The notes: generated by a model from the letters alone, not told the origin. Counted from the first letter of the stretch, positions 12,039 through 22,024 are shown. The stretch: DNA of 64,000 bases from Massilia agrisoli (GCF_020831365.1 NZ_JAJHPV010000013.1:124001-188000), one strand, 5' to 3'. Numbers and translations: made by a program.

Positions 12039-13151
12039 ATGAAAGCTCTTACCGCAACTCTGCTGGCAACGGCCATCAGCGCCAGTTTTTCCGTCTACGC
12101 CGCCGATGCGCCTAGCGATCCGGCCAGCTACAAAAACATGACCCAAAAGGCCGCCGCCGACTACAAGGCCGCTGCCGCGAACTGCACTGGCATGAGCGGC
12201 GCCGCCCGCCAGGTCTGCGTTGAAGAAGCTAAAGTTGCGCGCGCCCGTGCTGAAGCAGATGCTGTCGCGCAATACAAGAATACCCAGAAGGACCGCACCA
12301 AGGCGCGCACCGCGCTGGCGAATGCGGACTACGCACTGGCCAAGGCCAAGTGCGCCGCGATGACCGGCGGCGAGAAGGACAGCTGCATTTCGACCGCGCA
12401 TACCGTGCACACCGCAGCACTGGCCGACGCCAAGGCTGACCGCAACATGGCGGTCGCCAGCACCAACCCTGCCAGCCCGGTCACCACCACCGAAACGCGC
12501 GACCCTGCCAAGGCAGCCGCTGTCGACAAGTGCGCCCAGATCGCCGGCCAGCCAAACACCGGCTGCCTGATCCAGCACGAAGGCAAAACCATCGCTGACC
12601 GCACCGAGCGCGCAGCAGACCGCGCCGAAAACGCCACCGAACGCGCGGTAGCCCGTGCCGACAATGCGACCGACCGCGCCGCAGCCCGCGCAGACAACGC
12701 GACCGACCGCGCGGCCGTGGCTGCAGGTACCGCTGCCCAGCGCACCGAAAACGCTGCGGAACGTGCAGGCGAGCGCACCGAGCGCATGGCCGAGAACGCT
12801 GCCGTGAAGACCGAACGTGCCGCCGAGCGCATGGGCGACAAGACCGAGCGCATGGCGGAAACCGCAGCCGTGAAAACCGAGCGCGCTGGCGAGACGATTG
12901 CGGCCAAGACCAGGAACGTCGCTGCCGAAACCAAGGAAAACGTGGCGGACGCCGTGATCACCACCAAGATCAAGGCCGACCTGTTCGCGGAGCCTGAGCT
13001 GAAAGCGCTGGCCATCGACGTCGACACTGAAAACGGCGTGGTCAACCTGAGCGGCTTCGTGTCGTCGAAAGCGGAGGCCGACAAGGCAGTGCGCCTGGCA
13101 AAAGGCGTCAAGGGCGTCACCAACGTCAAGAACTCGCTGAAAGTGAAGTAA
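12039..13151 (+). CDS. Exported BON-domain protein with C-X10-C loops and 11-residue repeats
   Basis: A 370-residue exported protein (signal peptide ending near ...FSVYAADA). The N-terminal half has three cysteine pairs with identical spacing: C49/C60, C105/C116 and C165/C176. Residues 190-310 consist of about eleven consecutive 11-residue repeats rich in Ala, Glu, Arg and Thr (for example ERAADRAENAT, VKTERAAERMG), the periodicity of LEA-type amphipathic helices. A C-terminal BON domain follows (about 302-370, with VVNLSGFV and VTNVKNSL), a module usually linked to phospholipid membranes and the periplasm. An envelope-stress role is inferred only. Start chosen for GAAGGG and the signal peptide. 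Confidence 0.75.
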   Translation: MKALTATLLATAISASFSVYAADAPSDPASYKNMTQKAAADYKAAAANCTGMSGAARQVCVEEAKVARARAEADAVAQYKNTQKDRTKARTALANADYALAKAKCAAMTGGEKDSCISTAHTVHTAALADAKADRNMAVASTNPASPVTTTETRDPAKAAAVDKCAQIAGQPNTGCLIQHEGKTIADRTERAADRAENATERAVARADNATDRAAARADNATDRAAVAAGTAAQRTENAAERAGERTERMAENAAVKTERAAERMGDKTERMAETAAVKTERAGETIAAKTRNVAAETKENVADAVITTKIKADLFAEPELKALAIDVDTENGVVNLSGFVSSKAEADKAVRLAKGVKGVTNVKNSLKVK

Positions 13152-13179
13152 TCCAGTCCGGTTCCTGGCCGGCGACACA

Positions 13180-13207
13180 AAAGGGGAGCGCGAGCTTCCC
13201 TTTTTTT
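13180..13207 (+). terminator. Rho-independent terminator
   Basis: AAAGGGGAGC and GCTTCCCTTT form a stem with one G-T pair around a GCGA-type loop, followed by a run of seven T residues. It lies directly after the BON-protein gene. Confidence 0.8.
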
Positions 13208-13270
13208 CATTTCCGGCCTAAATCGGCGCCGAAAAGAAAACCTTTGGTCACCGGCGGCGGTGCGGCGGGG

Positions 13271-13283
13271 TATAATTTTTCCC
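13271..13283 (+). promoter_or_regulatory. Candidate -10 element placing transcription start at the HDOD start codon
   Basis: A consensus TATAAT occupies 13271-13276, and the GTG start codon is at 13284, so transcription would begin almost on the start codon (leaderless mRNA). The -35 is poor: TTGGTC at 13244-13249 is 21 bases away. Confidence 0.4.
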
Positions 13284-14123
13284 GTGAACAGACTAGAAGC
13301 CTTTGGATACATCGCCGCACAGGCCGCCCGCGGGGAAATGACCTTTCCCACCAGCGTGAATGCCGCCCTGCGCCTGCAACTCGCGCTGGACGATCCCAAC
13401 TGCCACATCGAGGACGCGATCAAGCTGGTGCTGTCCGAGCCGCAGCTGGCGGCCCGCACGGTGGCGCTGGCCAATTCCGCCGCCTTCAACCCGAACGGCG
13501 ACGCCCCGATCACCAATGCGCGCGCCGCGGTGATGCGGGTTGGCTACCGCAGCCTGCAGACGCTGGTGGCCAGCCTGGTCGTGCGCCAGTTTGGCGCCCG
13601 GATCGTCGATCCGGCCATCCGCGCAAAGGCAGAGCAGCTGTGGGAGCACACCGCCCATGTTGCCGCGCTATCGCAGGTGATTGCCAAGCGCGTCACCTTC
13701 GTCAATCCCGACACCGCGGTGTTTGCCGCCATCATGCACGAGGTCGGCGGCTTCTACCTGTTGTCGCGCGCCGACGAATTCCCGGGCTTGCTGGACGATG
13801 ATCCGGAAAAATGGTCCGAGCTGTGCGAAGAGGTGGTCAGCCGCGAAGCGCTGAAAAAGCTGTCCGTGCCCGATCCGGTGCGCAGCGCCATCGAAGCGCT
13901 GCGCGATGCATGGCTGAGCATGCCGCCAAGCACCTTGCTCGACACCTTGATCCTCGCCAACCAGTTCTCGCCGGTGGCCTCGCCCCTGGCCGCGCCGCTC
14001 GAGGACATGCCGCGCCACGAGGATTCGGTGCTTGATTTCGTCCTTGACGGTGACACGCTCGAGAGTATACTCAAGGAATCGGCCGACGAGGTCAGGTCGA
14101 TGAGTACCGCGCTGCTGGTCTGA
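13284..14123 (+). CDS. HDOD-domain protein
   Basis: The 279-residue product, started at GTG 13284, is a single HDOD domain (about residues 12-210). This is a catalytically degenerate relative of HD phosphohydrolases, common in proteobacterial signalling proteins. Typical features are the LSEPQLAARTVALANSAAF stretch and the VGYRSLQTLV helix. It has no attached receiver or GGDEF domain. HDOD proteins often sit in c-di-GMP or regulatory networks; the target here is unknown. A GTG at 13260 would add eight residues but would overlap the consensus TATAAT, so 13284 is preferred. Confidence 0.8.
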   Translation: MNRLEAFGYIAAQAARGEMTFPTSVNAALRLQLALDDPNCHIEDAIKLVLSEPQLAARTVALANSAAFNPNGDAPITNARAAVMRVGYRSLQTLVASLVVRQFGARIVDPAIRAKAEQLWEHTAHVAALSQVIAKRVTFVNPDTAVFAAIMHEVGGFYLLSRADEFPGLLDDDPEKWSELCEEVVSREALKKLSVPDPVRSAIEALRDAWLSMPPSTLLDTLILANQFSPVASPLAAPLEDMPRHEDSVLDFVLDGDTLESILKESADEVRSMSTALLV

Positions 14124-14225
14124 GCGGACCACGCTCGCCAGCACCGTCCGGCCGCATGGCCGGAACCTAATCCCCCGCTTGCTTTCTAACCCGACAAAAG
14201 GACACCTGTCCTGTCCGGAGAAGGT

Positions 14226-15599
14226 ATGTTCCGACGTTCCAGCCTGGCCGGTGCAGACTGCATGCGTGCGCTGGTGGTTTTCCTGCTGATCTTCCTGTGC
14301 GCGCCTGCCGCCCGCGCCGCCGCGCCCATTGCCGTGCTGACCATCGACGGCGCCATCGGGCCGGCCAACGCCGATTACGTGGTGCGCGGCATCGCGCGCG
14401 CGGCGCGCGAGGGCAACCAGCTGGTCATCCTGCAGGTTGACACGCCGGGCGGACTCGATACCGCCATGCGCGACGTCATCAAGGCCATCCTGACGTCGCC
14501 GCTGCCGGTGGCAAGCTATGTCGCGCCGGGCGGCGCGCGCGCGGCCAGCGCCGGCACCTACATCCTGTACGCCAGCCATATCGCGGCGATGGCGCCGGGC
14601 ACCAACATCGGCGCAGCCACGCCGGTCCAGGTCGGCATCGGCCCCGACAGCGGCGGACCCAGGCCGCCGCCGGACAAGGACGGCGCCGCCAAGGACGACA
14701 GCACAGCCGGCTCGATGGCGCGCAAACAGATGAACGACGCGGCCGCCTACATACGCGGGCTGGCGCAAATGCGCGGGCGCAACGCTGACTGGGGCGAGCG
14801 CTCGGTGCGCGAATCGCTCAGCCTGCCCGCCGAGGAGGCGCTCAAGCTGCAGGTGATCGACCTGATGGCGGCCGATGTGCCGGCGCTGGTCAAGGCGCTC
14901 GACGGGCGCAAGGTAGCGGTGCTGGGGCGCGAGGTCACGCTCGACACCGCCGCCGCGCCAGTCAACGCCAGCCAGCCCGACTGGCGTACGCGGGCGCTGT
15001 CGGCGCTGACCAATCCCAGCATCGCACTGATCCTGATGACCCTCGGCGTGTACGGGCTGATGTTTGAATTCATGAGCCCCGGCGCGGTGGCGCCTGGCGT
15101 CATCGGTGCGCTGTGTTTGCTGCTCGGGCTGTACGGCTTGCAGCTGCTGCCGGTCAATTACGCGGGGCTGGCCTTCATTTTGCTGGGCGTCGCTTTCATG
15201 ATCGGCGAAGCCTTCCTTCCCAGTTTCGGCATCCTTGGCCTTGGCGGCGTGGCCGCCTTCGTTGCCGGCGCGCTGATGCTGATCGATACCGAGTTGCCCG
15301 ACTACGGCCTGCCGCTGGGGCTGGTGGCCACCGTGGCCGTCATCAGCGCCGTGCTCATCGCCGCCACCGCCAGCATCGCGCTCAAGACGCGGCGGCGCGC
15401 CGTGTATGGCGGGCCGGAAGACCTGGTCGGCAGTGTCGCCGAAGTGCTGGACGCCACCAGTGGCGGCGAGGGCTGGGCGAACGTGCGCGGCGAAACCTGG
15501 CGCATCGCCAGCACCACGCCGCTCAGGCGGGCGCAAGTCGTGCGCGTGGTCGGCCAGCGGGGGCCGCTGCTCGACGTGGTGCCGGCGGACTATCAATAA
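14226..15599 (+). CDS. NfeD-family membrane-bound ClpP-class serine protease
   Basis: A 457-residue membrane protein. After a signal peptide (cleaved near ...PAARAAAP) comes a ClpP/crotonase-like serine protease domain (about 37-230) with the conserved Gly-rich [11 protein letters not shown] loop and the likely nucleophile Ser in [12 protein letters not shown]. Four or five membrane helices follow (about 250-390), then a soluble OB-like NfeD domain at the C-terminus. The partner slipin is encoded 14 bases downstream; these proteins are found together very widely and the protease is known to cut the C-terminal region of its stomatin partner. The ATG has GGAGAAGG upstream; ATG 14262 is an alternative start. 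Confidence 0.93.
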   Translation: MFRRSSLAGADCMRALVVFLLIFLCAPAARAAAPIAVLTIDGAIGPANADYVVRGIARAAREGNQLVILQVDTPGGLDTAMRDVIKAILTSPLPVASYVAPGGARAASAGTYILYASHIAAMAPGTNIGAATPVQVGIGPDSGGPRPPPDKDGAAKDDSTAGSMARKQMNDAAAYIRGLAQMRGRNADWGERSVRESLSLPAEEALKLQVIDLMAADVPALVKALDGRKVAVLGREVTLDTAAAPVNASQPDWRTRALSALTNPSIALILMTLGVYGLMFEFMSPGAVAPGVIGALCLLLGLYGLQLLPVNYAGLAFILLGVAFMIGEAFLPSFGILGLGGVAAFVAGALMLIDTELPDYGLPLGLVATVAVISAVLIAATASIALKTRRRAVYGGPEDLVGSVAEVLDATSGGEGWANVRGETWRIASTTPLRRAQVVRVVGQRGPLLDVVPADYQ

Positions 15600-15613
15600 C
15601 AAGGAGAACAAGC

Positions 15614-16393
15614 ATGATTTTCGAGATCGGTTTTGGCGCCGGGCTATTGTTTTTGATCGTGGCCACGCTGTTCGGCATGTCGGTGCGCATCTTGCGCGAA
15701 TACGAGCGCGGCGTGGTGTTCCAGCTGGGGCGGTTCTGGCGGGTCAAGGGGCCCGGCCTGATCCTGCTTATTCCGGTGATCCAGCAAATGGTGCGGGTCG
15801 ACCTGCGCACCATCGTGCTCGACGTACCGACACAGGACGTGATCTCGCGCGACAACGTATCGGTGAAGGTCAACGCGGTGCTGTATTTCCGCGTGATGGA
15901 CCCGGCCCGCGCAATCATCCAGGTGGCTAATTTCCTGGAAGCGACCAGCCAGCTGGCGCAGACGACCTTGCGTTCGGTGCTGGGCAAGCACGAGCTCGAC
16001 GACATGCTGGCCGAGCGAGAACGGCTCAACATCGACATCCAGCAGGTGCTTGACGCGCAGACCGACGCCTGGGGCATCAAGGTGGCCAATGTGGAGATCA
16101 AGCATGTCGACCTGGACGAGTCGATGGTGCGCGCGATTGCGCGCCAGGCCGAGGCGGAACGCGAACGGCGCGCCAAGGTGATCCATGCGGAAGGGGAGCT
16201 GCAGGCATCGGAAAAACTGATGCAGGCAGCGCAAGTGCTGGCCCGGCAGCCAGGGGCGATGCAGCTGCGCTACATGCAGACCCTGACCACCCTGGCGACA
16301 GACAAGACATCGACGGTGGTGTTCCCAATGCCGATTGAACTGTTCGAGTTGATTGCCGGCCGGGTGGCGCCGGACCGGCCGCGTGCTACTTGA
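15614..16393 (+). CDS. Slipin (stomatin-like SPFH/band 7 membrane protein)
   Basis: A 259-residue membrane scaffold with one N-terminal membrane segment (about 4-24) and an SPFH domain (about 28-190) containing [18 protein letters not shown] and [15 protein letters not shown], typical of prokaryotic p-stomatins. A coiled-coil region ([18 protein letters not shown]) follows. ATG 15614 is preceded by AAGGAG. It is co-transcribed with the NfeD protease, with which it probably forms a lipid-raft-associated complex. The 3' end overlaps the stop of the convergent FKBP gene by eight bases. Confidence 0.93.
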   Translation: MIFEIGFGAGLLFLIVATLFGMSVRILREYERGVVFQLGRFWRVKGPGLILLIPVIQQMVRVDLRTIVLDVPTQDVISRDNVSVKVNAVLYFRVMDPARAIIQVANFLEATSQLAQTTLRSVLGKHELDDMLAERERLNIDIQQVLDAQTDAWGIKVANVEIKHVDLDESMVRAIARQAEAERERRAKVIHAEGELQASEKLMQAAQVLARQPGAMQLRYMQTLTTLATDKTSTVVFPMPIELFELIAGRVAPDRPRAT

Positions 16394-18089
16394 CGAGCAG
16401 CAGTTCGACGTCGAAGATCAGCGTGGAGTTCGGCGGAATCGCACCTGTGGCCCGGGAGCCGTAGCCGAGCTCCGGCGGGATCACCAGCGTCCGCTTGCCG
16501 CCCACCTTCATGCCCGGAACGCCGTGGTCCCAGCCAGTGATGACCCTTCCCGCGCCGAGCGGGAACGTGAATGGCGTGCCGCCTACCGAACTGTCGAACT
16601 TTGCGCCGCGCTGGTTTGGGGCGCTCGGGTCGTACAGCCAGCCGGTGTAATGGACGACGATTTCCTTGCCGGCGACGGCCGTGGCACCGGTGCCGACCAG
16701 CACGTCGGTTTTTTCAAGTCCGGAACTGACGAGCATGGAGCCCACGCTGCGTTCCGCGTCGGTTGCGGCAATCAGGATGTTGCGCTTGCTGCCGTTTTTA
16801 ACAAGATAGGAAAACGCTACGCCGCTGGCGGTCTTGCCCGACAGCGGACAGGTGCCCGCGCCAAAGGTCCATGTCACGTTGAAGACGTTCGTGCCTGCCG
16901 CGCGTGGCGAAAGCCTGCCCGTGTAGGCGCAGCGGAAGGAGGCGCCGGAGAACGATCCGTCGGCGGCAATGTCCAGCAGGTGATTGCCCAGCACGCCGCC
17001 GCCAACACTATGGTACCCGGCGATTTGTGCCAGGTTCGCTGGCGCGTCGTAGTTGTAAGCGGCCGTATCGATACCGGTGGCAGTGAAGGCCACGGCTCCG
17101 GTCGGCGTTCCGACATCGCCGTTCAGGGCGGTGCCTGCGAAGTAGCTCGCCGTCACACTGCCCGGATTGGCGGGAACACTGCCGAAGTCTTTCACGTCGG
17201 GAGAACTGAAGACCCCGTTGGAGACACTCCCTGTGCCTTGCAGGAACGCGCCCGGATTGTAGGTGCCACTGCGGTCGGCGGTGTAGAAGGTCCAGAACTG
17301 GCCATCCTCCAGGATCAGCGAATTGATCTGCGATCCATTGGCCGTCAGCTTGCCGGCATACATGCCTTGCGCGCCGCGACGGCCCAGGGCGGCAAAGGCG
17401 GCATCGATGTTCGGCTGGAAGGCGGCGGTGTCGGTAGCCAGGGTGACAGTGCCGAGCAAGTCGCGCACGACGACGTTGGCGGCCAGGCCCGAATAAGACG
17501 CCTGGCGCTCCGCGGAGTTCAGCGAAGCCGTAAAGTTGCCCGCCACCGAAGTCTTTTTATTGATCACGTCGCGGTCGGTGCCCTGCGCTCCGACCATGAT
17601 CCACATCGCGGCGTTAGCGCGCGTCATGCCGCCGGTATTGATGGCGTTGATCCAGTGGGCTTTGCCGCCGGCTTCCGCCGCGCGGCCGAACAGGTTGCGG
17701 TACACCGCTTCAATGAAAACACTGTTGTCGCCCGCGTACAGCGCCTGCGATTCAGCGCTGTTGCCGAAACCGTCGATCACCGCGCGCAGTTCGGCATTGT
17801 TGCCATAGGCGGTGTTGAGGTCGACGATATTGGTCGGCGCGCCAAGGTTACTCAGGTGCTGGGCGAAGAAGGCGAGGCCGCCGGCATCGGCCGGACGGCC
17901 GAAGTAGCCAACGTAAATATGCTGCACCACGTTGTGATACGCGCTGGCCGGCTGGGCCTGGGCGGCGACGTTGGCGGACACGCGCGAGGCGGTGGACATT
18001 ACCTGCACATCGGCGCCACGGTCAGACCCGCATGCGGCTAACAGGGCGGACAGGGAACACAGTGCTGCATACTTGATCGGCTTGGTCAT
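16386..18089 (-). CDS. Lipoprotein combining DUF4214 repeats with an FKBP-type peptidyl-prolyl isomerase domain
   Basis: A 567-residue protein started at ATG 18089, which exposes a lipoprotein signal with LLAAC (acyl cysteine C20). Residues about 45-190 hold two DUF4214-type modules ([17 protein letters not shown] and [14 protein letters not shown]), often found in exported proteins. A middle region (about 200-440) is probably beta-rich and unassigned. The last 110 residues are a complete FKBP domain ([45 protein letters not shown]). It would be a cell-surface or periplasmic foldase. The combination is unusual. Confidence 0.8.
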   Translation of the reverse strand: MTKPIKYAALCSLSALLAACGSDRGADVQVMSTASRVSANVAAQAQPASAYHNVVQHIYVGYFGRPADAGGLAFFAQHLSNLGAPTNIVDLNTAYGNNAELRAVIDGFGNSAESQALYAGDNSVFIEAVYRNLFGRAAEAGGKAHWINAINTGGMTRANAAMWIMVGAQGTDRDVINKKTSVAGNFTASLNSAERQASYSGLAANVVVRDLLGTVTLATDTAAFQPNIDAAFAALGRRGAQGMYAGKLTANGSQINSLILEDGQFWTFYTADRSGTYNPGAFLQGTGSVSNGVFSSPDVKDFGSVPANPGSVTASYFAGTALNGDVGTPTGAVAFTATGIDTAAYNYDAPANLAQIAGYHSVGGGVLGNHLLDIAADGSFSGASFRCAYTGRLSPRAAGTNVFNVTWTFGAGTCPLSGKTASGVAFSYLVKNGSKRNILIAATDAERSVGSMLVSSGLEKTDVLVGTGATAVAGKEIVVHYTGWLYDPSAPNQRGAKFDSSVGGTPFTFPLGAGRVITGWDHGVPGMKVGGKRTLVIPPELGYGSRATGAIPPNSTLIFDVELLLVK

Positions 18090-18162
18090 GACGGGCTTTC
18101 GGTCAGCGAAAAGGTCTTGGTAATCCGAAAGATTATACCGGGGCGCCTGTCGCCAATCTTCG

Positions 18163-19590
18163 CTAATTTGTAAGGCAGGCCGCGAAATCCTCGAAGGCGC
18201 CGTAAGCGGGTTCGGCCGGACGGGCCGTTCCGCACAGGTCGGCGCCTGCGGCCGGCAACGCATCGCGCCGCGGCGCTTCGCCGCGCCAGTGCAGGTCCAG
18301 GCTGGCCGAGGCGGCGAACAGTTCGCGCAGCGGGTGCGCGCCCATGAACAAGCGGGTCACCCCGGTGTCGAGGTTGTCGTCCTCGCGCACTGTCGCGCCA
18401 TCCTTGGCGACGATGCGGCCGTCGACGATATTGCCGTGGATGTCCGCTGCGCTTTCCGCCCATTGCACCGCCATGCCGGCGGTGTCGAGCAGGGTGTTGT
18501 GGGTAATGGTCGTTGCCGCGGCGCGGTTCAGGTGCAGGCCTTCGTCCGAGCACGAGGCGACCAGGTTCGAATCGATCACGCCGCCGTCTTGTTCGGGCAC
18601 GCAGCGCTTGCCGCGGCAATGCGCCGCGATGCTGCCGGCGCCGCCCAGCGACAGGCCGATGCGTTGTCCGGGCGCGCCGCGCAGGCGGTTCTCGCAAACC
18701 AGCACATTGCGCTCGATGCGGTTGCCTTTGCCGCCGCCGCGCGCCTGCACCCCGAAACTGGCCAGGTCGCCTTTTGCCTTGGCGAAGTCGCTGACGAGGT
18801 TGGCGCGGATCGTCCAGTTGCTGGCGGCGACCACGTCGATCGCACCGACACTGCGCACGGTGTCGCGGGCGCTGCGGTTGCTGATCGTATTGTGTTCGAT
18901 GACGCCGTTGTCGGGATACGCGCTGCCATTGCCGCCGATCTTGAACGGCATGTTGAAGTCGGTCACCGTGTTGTTGCGGGCGACGAAACCGCTGCCATTG
19001 CCAATGACGTGGAAGGCATGGTCGCAGCCGTCATGGGTCGTGCAGGCGCCGCGGATCTGCAGGTTTTCAAACGTCCAGTTGGGCGAGGCGACCAGGAAGC
19101 CGCCCGGCAGGCCGAATGCCAGCATCACGCTGCCCGGCAGGCCTGCGCGCACGGTGACGCCGCTGGCGCTGCTGGTGGCCAGGTAAGGGCGGCCATTGAA
19201 ATGGTAGGTGCCGGGCGCGAAGGTGATCACATCGCCTGGCTGCGCTTTCTCGATGGCCTTGATGGCGGCGTCGGCGTTGTCCACCGGGACGACGTTGCCA
19301 GCAGGCGCAGGGCCTACGGTGGCAGCCTGTGCGCCGACGCGCAGGGCCGGCAGCCCTGCCAGCGGTTCGCTGCGGTCGAGGCTGCTGAAGGTGCGCGCGA
19401 ACCAGGCGCCCAGTTGCGTGAAGCCGTTGCCCGCCAGGCGGCTTTCGATGTGCGGGCCGAACTGGCGCGGCGGCAGCGCCATGCTTTCCAGCGTCCACGC
19501 GATGGCGGCGGCAATGAACAGCACGATCAGCAACAGGGCGATGGCGATTTTTTTGATGGGGCGCGGACGGCGCCGGGATTTCTTGGGCAT
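18163..19590 (-). CDS. Membrane-anchored right-handed parallel beta-helix protein
   Basis: A 475-residue protein with a basic N-terminus and one transmembrane anchor (about 13-33). A typical beta-helix entry follows (AIEKAQPGDVITFAPGTYHF, about 105-130). After it come many short rungs with Asn/Gly turns (GVIEHNTISNRSA, NRIERNVLVCE, GVIDSNLVASCSDEGLHLN), as in polysaccharide lyases and NosD-like folds. It resembles chondroitinase-B-type proteins, but catalytic residues cannot be assigned by eye, so the substrate is unknown. It lies ten bases after the YdcF gene in the same operon. Confidence 0.75.
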   Translation of the reverse strand: MPKKSRRRPRPIKKIAIALLLIVLFIAAAIAWTLESMALPPRQFGPHIESRLAGNGFTQLGAWFARTFSSLDRSEPLAGLPALRVGAQAATVGPAPAGNVVPVDNADAAIKAIEKAQPGDVITFAPGTYHFNGRPYLATSSASGVTVRAGLPGSVMLAFGLPGGFLVASPNWTFENLQIRGACTTHDGCDHAFHVIGNGSGFVARNNTVTDFNMPFKIGGNGSAYPDNGVIEHNTISNRSARDTVRSVGAIDVVAASNWTIRANLVSDFAKAKGDLASFGVQARGGGKGNRIERNVLVCENRLRGAPGQRIGLSLGGAGSIAAHCRGKRCVPEQDGGVIDSNLVASCSDEGLHLNRAAATTITHNTLLDTAGMAVQWAESAADIHGNIVDGRIVAKDGATVREDDNLDTGVTRLFMGAHPLRELFAASASLDLHWRGEAPRRDALPAAGADLCGTARPAEPAYGAFEDFAACLTN

Positions 19591-19599
19591 GGGGTTTTC

Positions 19600-20382
19600 T
19601 TAGTTGCTGCCAATCGCTTCGCGCAGGCGGTACCACGCGAGGCCTGCCAGCTCGTAGCTTGCGTAATAGGATTTCTGGAGGGCCGATGCGCTTGGCACGA
19701 AGTCGAGCGGCATCAATGGACCTGCGCCGTAGAACATGGTCGGCGCGGGAATGACCTGCAGGCCGTTGCGTTCGAAGACGCGGCGGGCGCGCGCCATGTG
19801 CAACGCGTCGGTGACCAGCAAGATGCGCTGCACGCCGCTGGTGTTCAAGATGCGCGCCGAGAATGCGGCGTTCTCGGCAGTCGTCGTCGACGCATCCTCG
19901 ACCCAGGCCACCGGCGTGCGGAAGTCTTCACGCAAGGCGCGCTCCATGCTGCGTGCCTTCGGCTCATGGCGTCCGTCCGGCGTGCCCTGGCCGCCTGTCA
20001 CAAGCAGGGGCAGGCCGGTCTTGTGATGCAGGTGCGCACCGTAGCGCAGGCGCGCCAGCGCAGTGAGGTCGGGAATGTCGTGGCCGCCATATTCGGGCGC
20101 ATGTTCGAGCCTGCCTGCGGCAAGCACGACGATGGCGCCGGCGCCATCGATGCGCGCCAGGTCAAGCGGCGGCGCGAGGCGTTCCAACGGGGCCATCAGC
20201 AGGCGTGCGCCCGCATTGGTGAACAATACCAGGAGCAAGGCCAGCGACATGCCGGTAAGCGCCCGGCCGGCGCGGCGATTGCGGCGGCTGACAAGCAGGC
20301 CGGCGGCGGCGGTGAGCAGCAGGCAAACCGGCGGCAGCAGGACGACGTGGGTCAGTGTTGAGACGAGCAGGTCTGTGTTCAT
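19600..20382 (-). CDS. YdcF/ElyC-family (DUF218) membrane protein
   Basis: A 260-residue protein with two N-terminal membrane segments (about 8-30 and 38-58) and a periplasmic DUF218 domain. Family landmarks visible are AIVVLAAGR, LPLLVTGGQG, ASTTTAENAAF and ILLVTDALHMARA. Relatives such as ElyC and SanA act in envelope polysaccharide metabolism, but the biochemical role is unsettled. It is the first gene of a two-gene operon with the beta-helix protein, suggesting a shared extracellular polysaccharide function (inference). Confidence 0.88.
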   Translation of the reverse strand: MNTDLLVSTLTHVVLLPPVCLLLTAAAGLLVSRRNRRAGRALTGMSLALLLVLFTNAGARLLMAPLERLAPPLDLARIDGAGAIVVLAAGRLEHAPEYGGHDIPDLTALARLRYGAHLHHKTGLPLLVTGGQGTPDGRHEPKARSMERALREDFRTPVAWVEDASTTTAENAAFSARILNTSGVQRILLVTDALHMARARRVFERNGLQVIPAPTMFYGAGPLMPLDFVPSASALQKSYYASYELAGLAWYRLREAIGSN

Positions 20383-20438
20383 GTTGCCATTTTAAATGGC
20401 AACGTTGTTCTCCAACAAAATCAATCGAACGGGGGGCG

Positions 20439-20464
20439 AAAAAACCGGGGCCGGCGCCGGCCCC
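20439..20464 (-). terminator. Rho-independent terminator
   Basis: A perfect 18-base palindrome, GGGGCCGGCGCCGGCCCC, at 20447-20464 is followed on the minus strand by six T residues (20444-20439). It ends the transcript of the secreted protein gene at 20473-20910. Confidence 0.88.
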
Positions 20465-20472
20465 GAGCCGTT

Positions 20473-20910
20473 TCAGTTCAGGGCGAACCGGAACGGCACG
20501 ACTTCAGGCGGTTTTTGCGACAGCGCGCGCGAGTCCTTGCGCGTATCGATCAGCAGGTAGCCCGTCACCTCGCCGAACACCGGTTCCGACAGCACAACGC
20601 GGTACTTCTCGTCCATCGACACAAAATCATAGTCCCCGACCGCAATGACTTCCGTTCGCGGGCCGTCGCCGACCTTGATGAACTTGCGGTTTATCCTTTT
20701 CATCATGGCCATCGTATCGCCGTTGGACAGGTCGTACGTGCCTTGTAGGTTGTCAAATTCTCCCGCGCGCATCCGGCTGTAGTTGGCGGGAAGCTCGATG
20801 GTACGCGGTGCATCGCGCGTGATGGTGACCTGCCCGAGATCTGGTGGCGCCTGGGCCGCGACAGGCAAGGCAAGGGCAGCAAGGGTTGCGGCAAGTAGCA
20901 GGGTTTTCAT
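20473..20910 (-). CDS. Exported hypothetical protein, 145 residues
   Basis: The product has a signal peptide (MKTLLLAATLAALALPVAAQ) and a mature part of about 125 residues predicted to be mostly beta. It contains no cysteine in the mature region and no catalytic motif I recognise. It has its own terminator, so it is probably monocistronic. The 205-base stretch upstream holds no other gene and no clear promoter. Probably periplasmic; function unknown. Confidence 0.7.
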   Translation of the reverse strand: MKTLLLAATLAALALPVAAQAPPDLGQVTITRDAPRTIELPANYSRMRAGEFDNLQGTYDLSNGDTMAMMKRINRKFIKVGDGPRTEVIAVGDYDFVSMDEKYRVVLSEPVFGEVTGYLLIDTRKDSRALSQKPPEVVPFRFALN

Positions 20911-21115
20911 GACGTACCTCCAGAACCGTTACCGGCGAGGCTGTCGTCGCTTAGGCACTCGGCGAGCGGAATGTCTGAACATGGCAGCCGCGGGGGCTCA
21001 GGTTCAACAATGGTGCAAGGGTAGATTGCTCGCCAGGCGGAAGGCATGCAGGCGCCCCCGTCTAATAGCACTATAGGTCGGAATCGGCACTGCGGAAGGG
21101 GGAGATTGCGGCGCG

Positions 21116-22024
21116 CTAATCGAAGGAAACGATACCGGCCCTGAACGCTTTGGTTTTTGCGAGGATGCGCTGGTCGCGCAGGAACCGCGTGACGACCTGC
21201 ATCGCTTGCGAGCGCATCGCCTCAGGCCGGGCTACCAGAGCGAACTCGCGGCGCGCGGGCAGCGGCAGGTCGACGATACGGACATCGTCGGGCGCGGGAA
21301 AAGCCGCCAGCCGCGGCAGGATCGAATAGCCAAGGCCGCGTCCGACGAGGGCCGCGATGCTCGTGTCATTTGACATGATCCGGCTTGGCTCCGCGCTGAA
21401 ACCGGCCGCGCGGCAACGCGCCAGGATCGACGCGGCGCCGGAACAAGCCAGCGCGATGAAGGGCAGGGCGTCGAGCTGGTGCCAGGCGACGGGCGCGTCG
21501 AGCCTGAACGAGGCCGGCACCACCAGCGCGTAGGCATCGTTGACATAAGGCCTGGCCACCAGGTCGGCGCTGGCAGGCAGGTGGGCAATGCCGATATCGG
21601 CGCGGCCTTCGTGCACCGCTTGCGTTACCTCGTCGCGCTCTTCGCAGCTGTCGTCGATGTCGATGCGGATGCCCGGGTACTCGCGCGCCAGCGCCTCGAG
21701 CGCGTGCGGCAGCAGGTGGGTGCCGACGCTGCGGAAGCATGCGATGCGAACATGCGCGGACAGCGCGCCGCAGTCGCGCGCGGTTTCCAGCAGGCTGGCC
21801 TCGATGCGCAGCATCTGGCGCGCCTTGTCCAGCACCCGGTGGCCGGCGTCGGTCAGTGCCGCGCCGTCATGCGAGCGCAGCAAGAGCCGCACCCCGAGTT
21901 CCCGTTCCAGGCCGGCGACCGCGTGGCTGATGCGCGATTGCGTGCAATCGAGCTGCGCGGCCGCGGCGCTGAAACTGCCGTTCTCGACGACGGCGACGAA
22001 CATCTTGAGTTGGCTGAGCTTCAT
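21116..22024 (-). CDS. LysR-family transcriptional regulator
   Basis: A 302-residue regulator with the N-terminal winged helix-turn-helix (MKLSQLKMFVAVVENGSFSA, then AAQLDCTQSRISHAVAGLE) and a periplasmic-binding-protein-like effector domain (about 90-290). ATG 22024 is preferred over an upstream in-frame ATG (22054) because it matches the usual LysR N-terminus. It is divergently oriented to the cysteine hydrolase gene across 114 bases. This is the classic layout in which a LysR protein controls its neighbour and itself. The effector is unknown. Confidence 0.93.
   Translation of the reverse strand: MKLSQLKMFVAVVENGSFSAAAAQLDCTQSRISHAVAGLERELGVRLLLRSHDGAALTDAGHRVLDKARQMLRIEASLLETARDCGALSAHVRIACFRSVGTHLLPHALEALAREYPGIRIDIDDSCEERDEVTQAVHEGRADIGIAHLPASADLVARPYVNDAYALVVPASFRLDAPVAWHQLDALPFIALACSGAASILARCRAAGFSAEPSRIMSNDTSIAALVGRGLGYSILPRLAAFPAPDDVRIVDLPLPARREFALVARPEAMRSQAMQVVTRFLRDQRILAKTKAFRAGIVSFD

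Noticed and set aside
11685-13178. 497-residue antisense frame with Gly/Val repeats opposite the BON protein gene
   Set aside because: Its repeats simply mirror the 11-residue repeat on the plus strand.
18289-20361. 690-residue plus-strand frame opposite the beta-helix and YdcF genes
   Set aside because: Antisense to two genes with recognisable folds; composition is low-complexity Gln/Ala/Arg.
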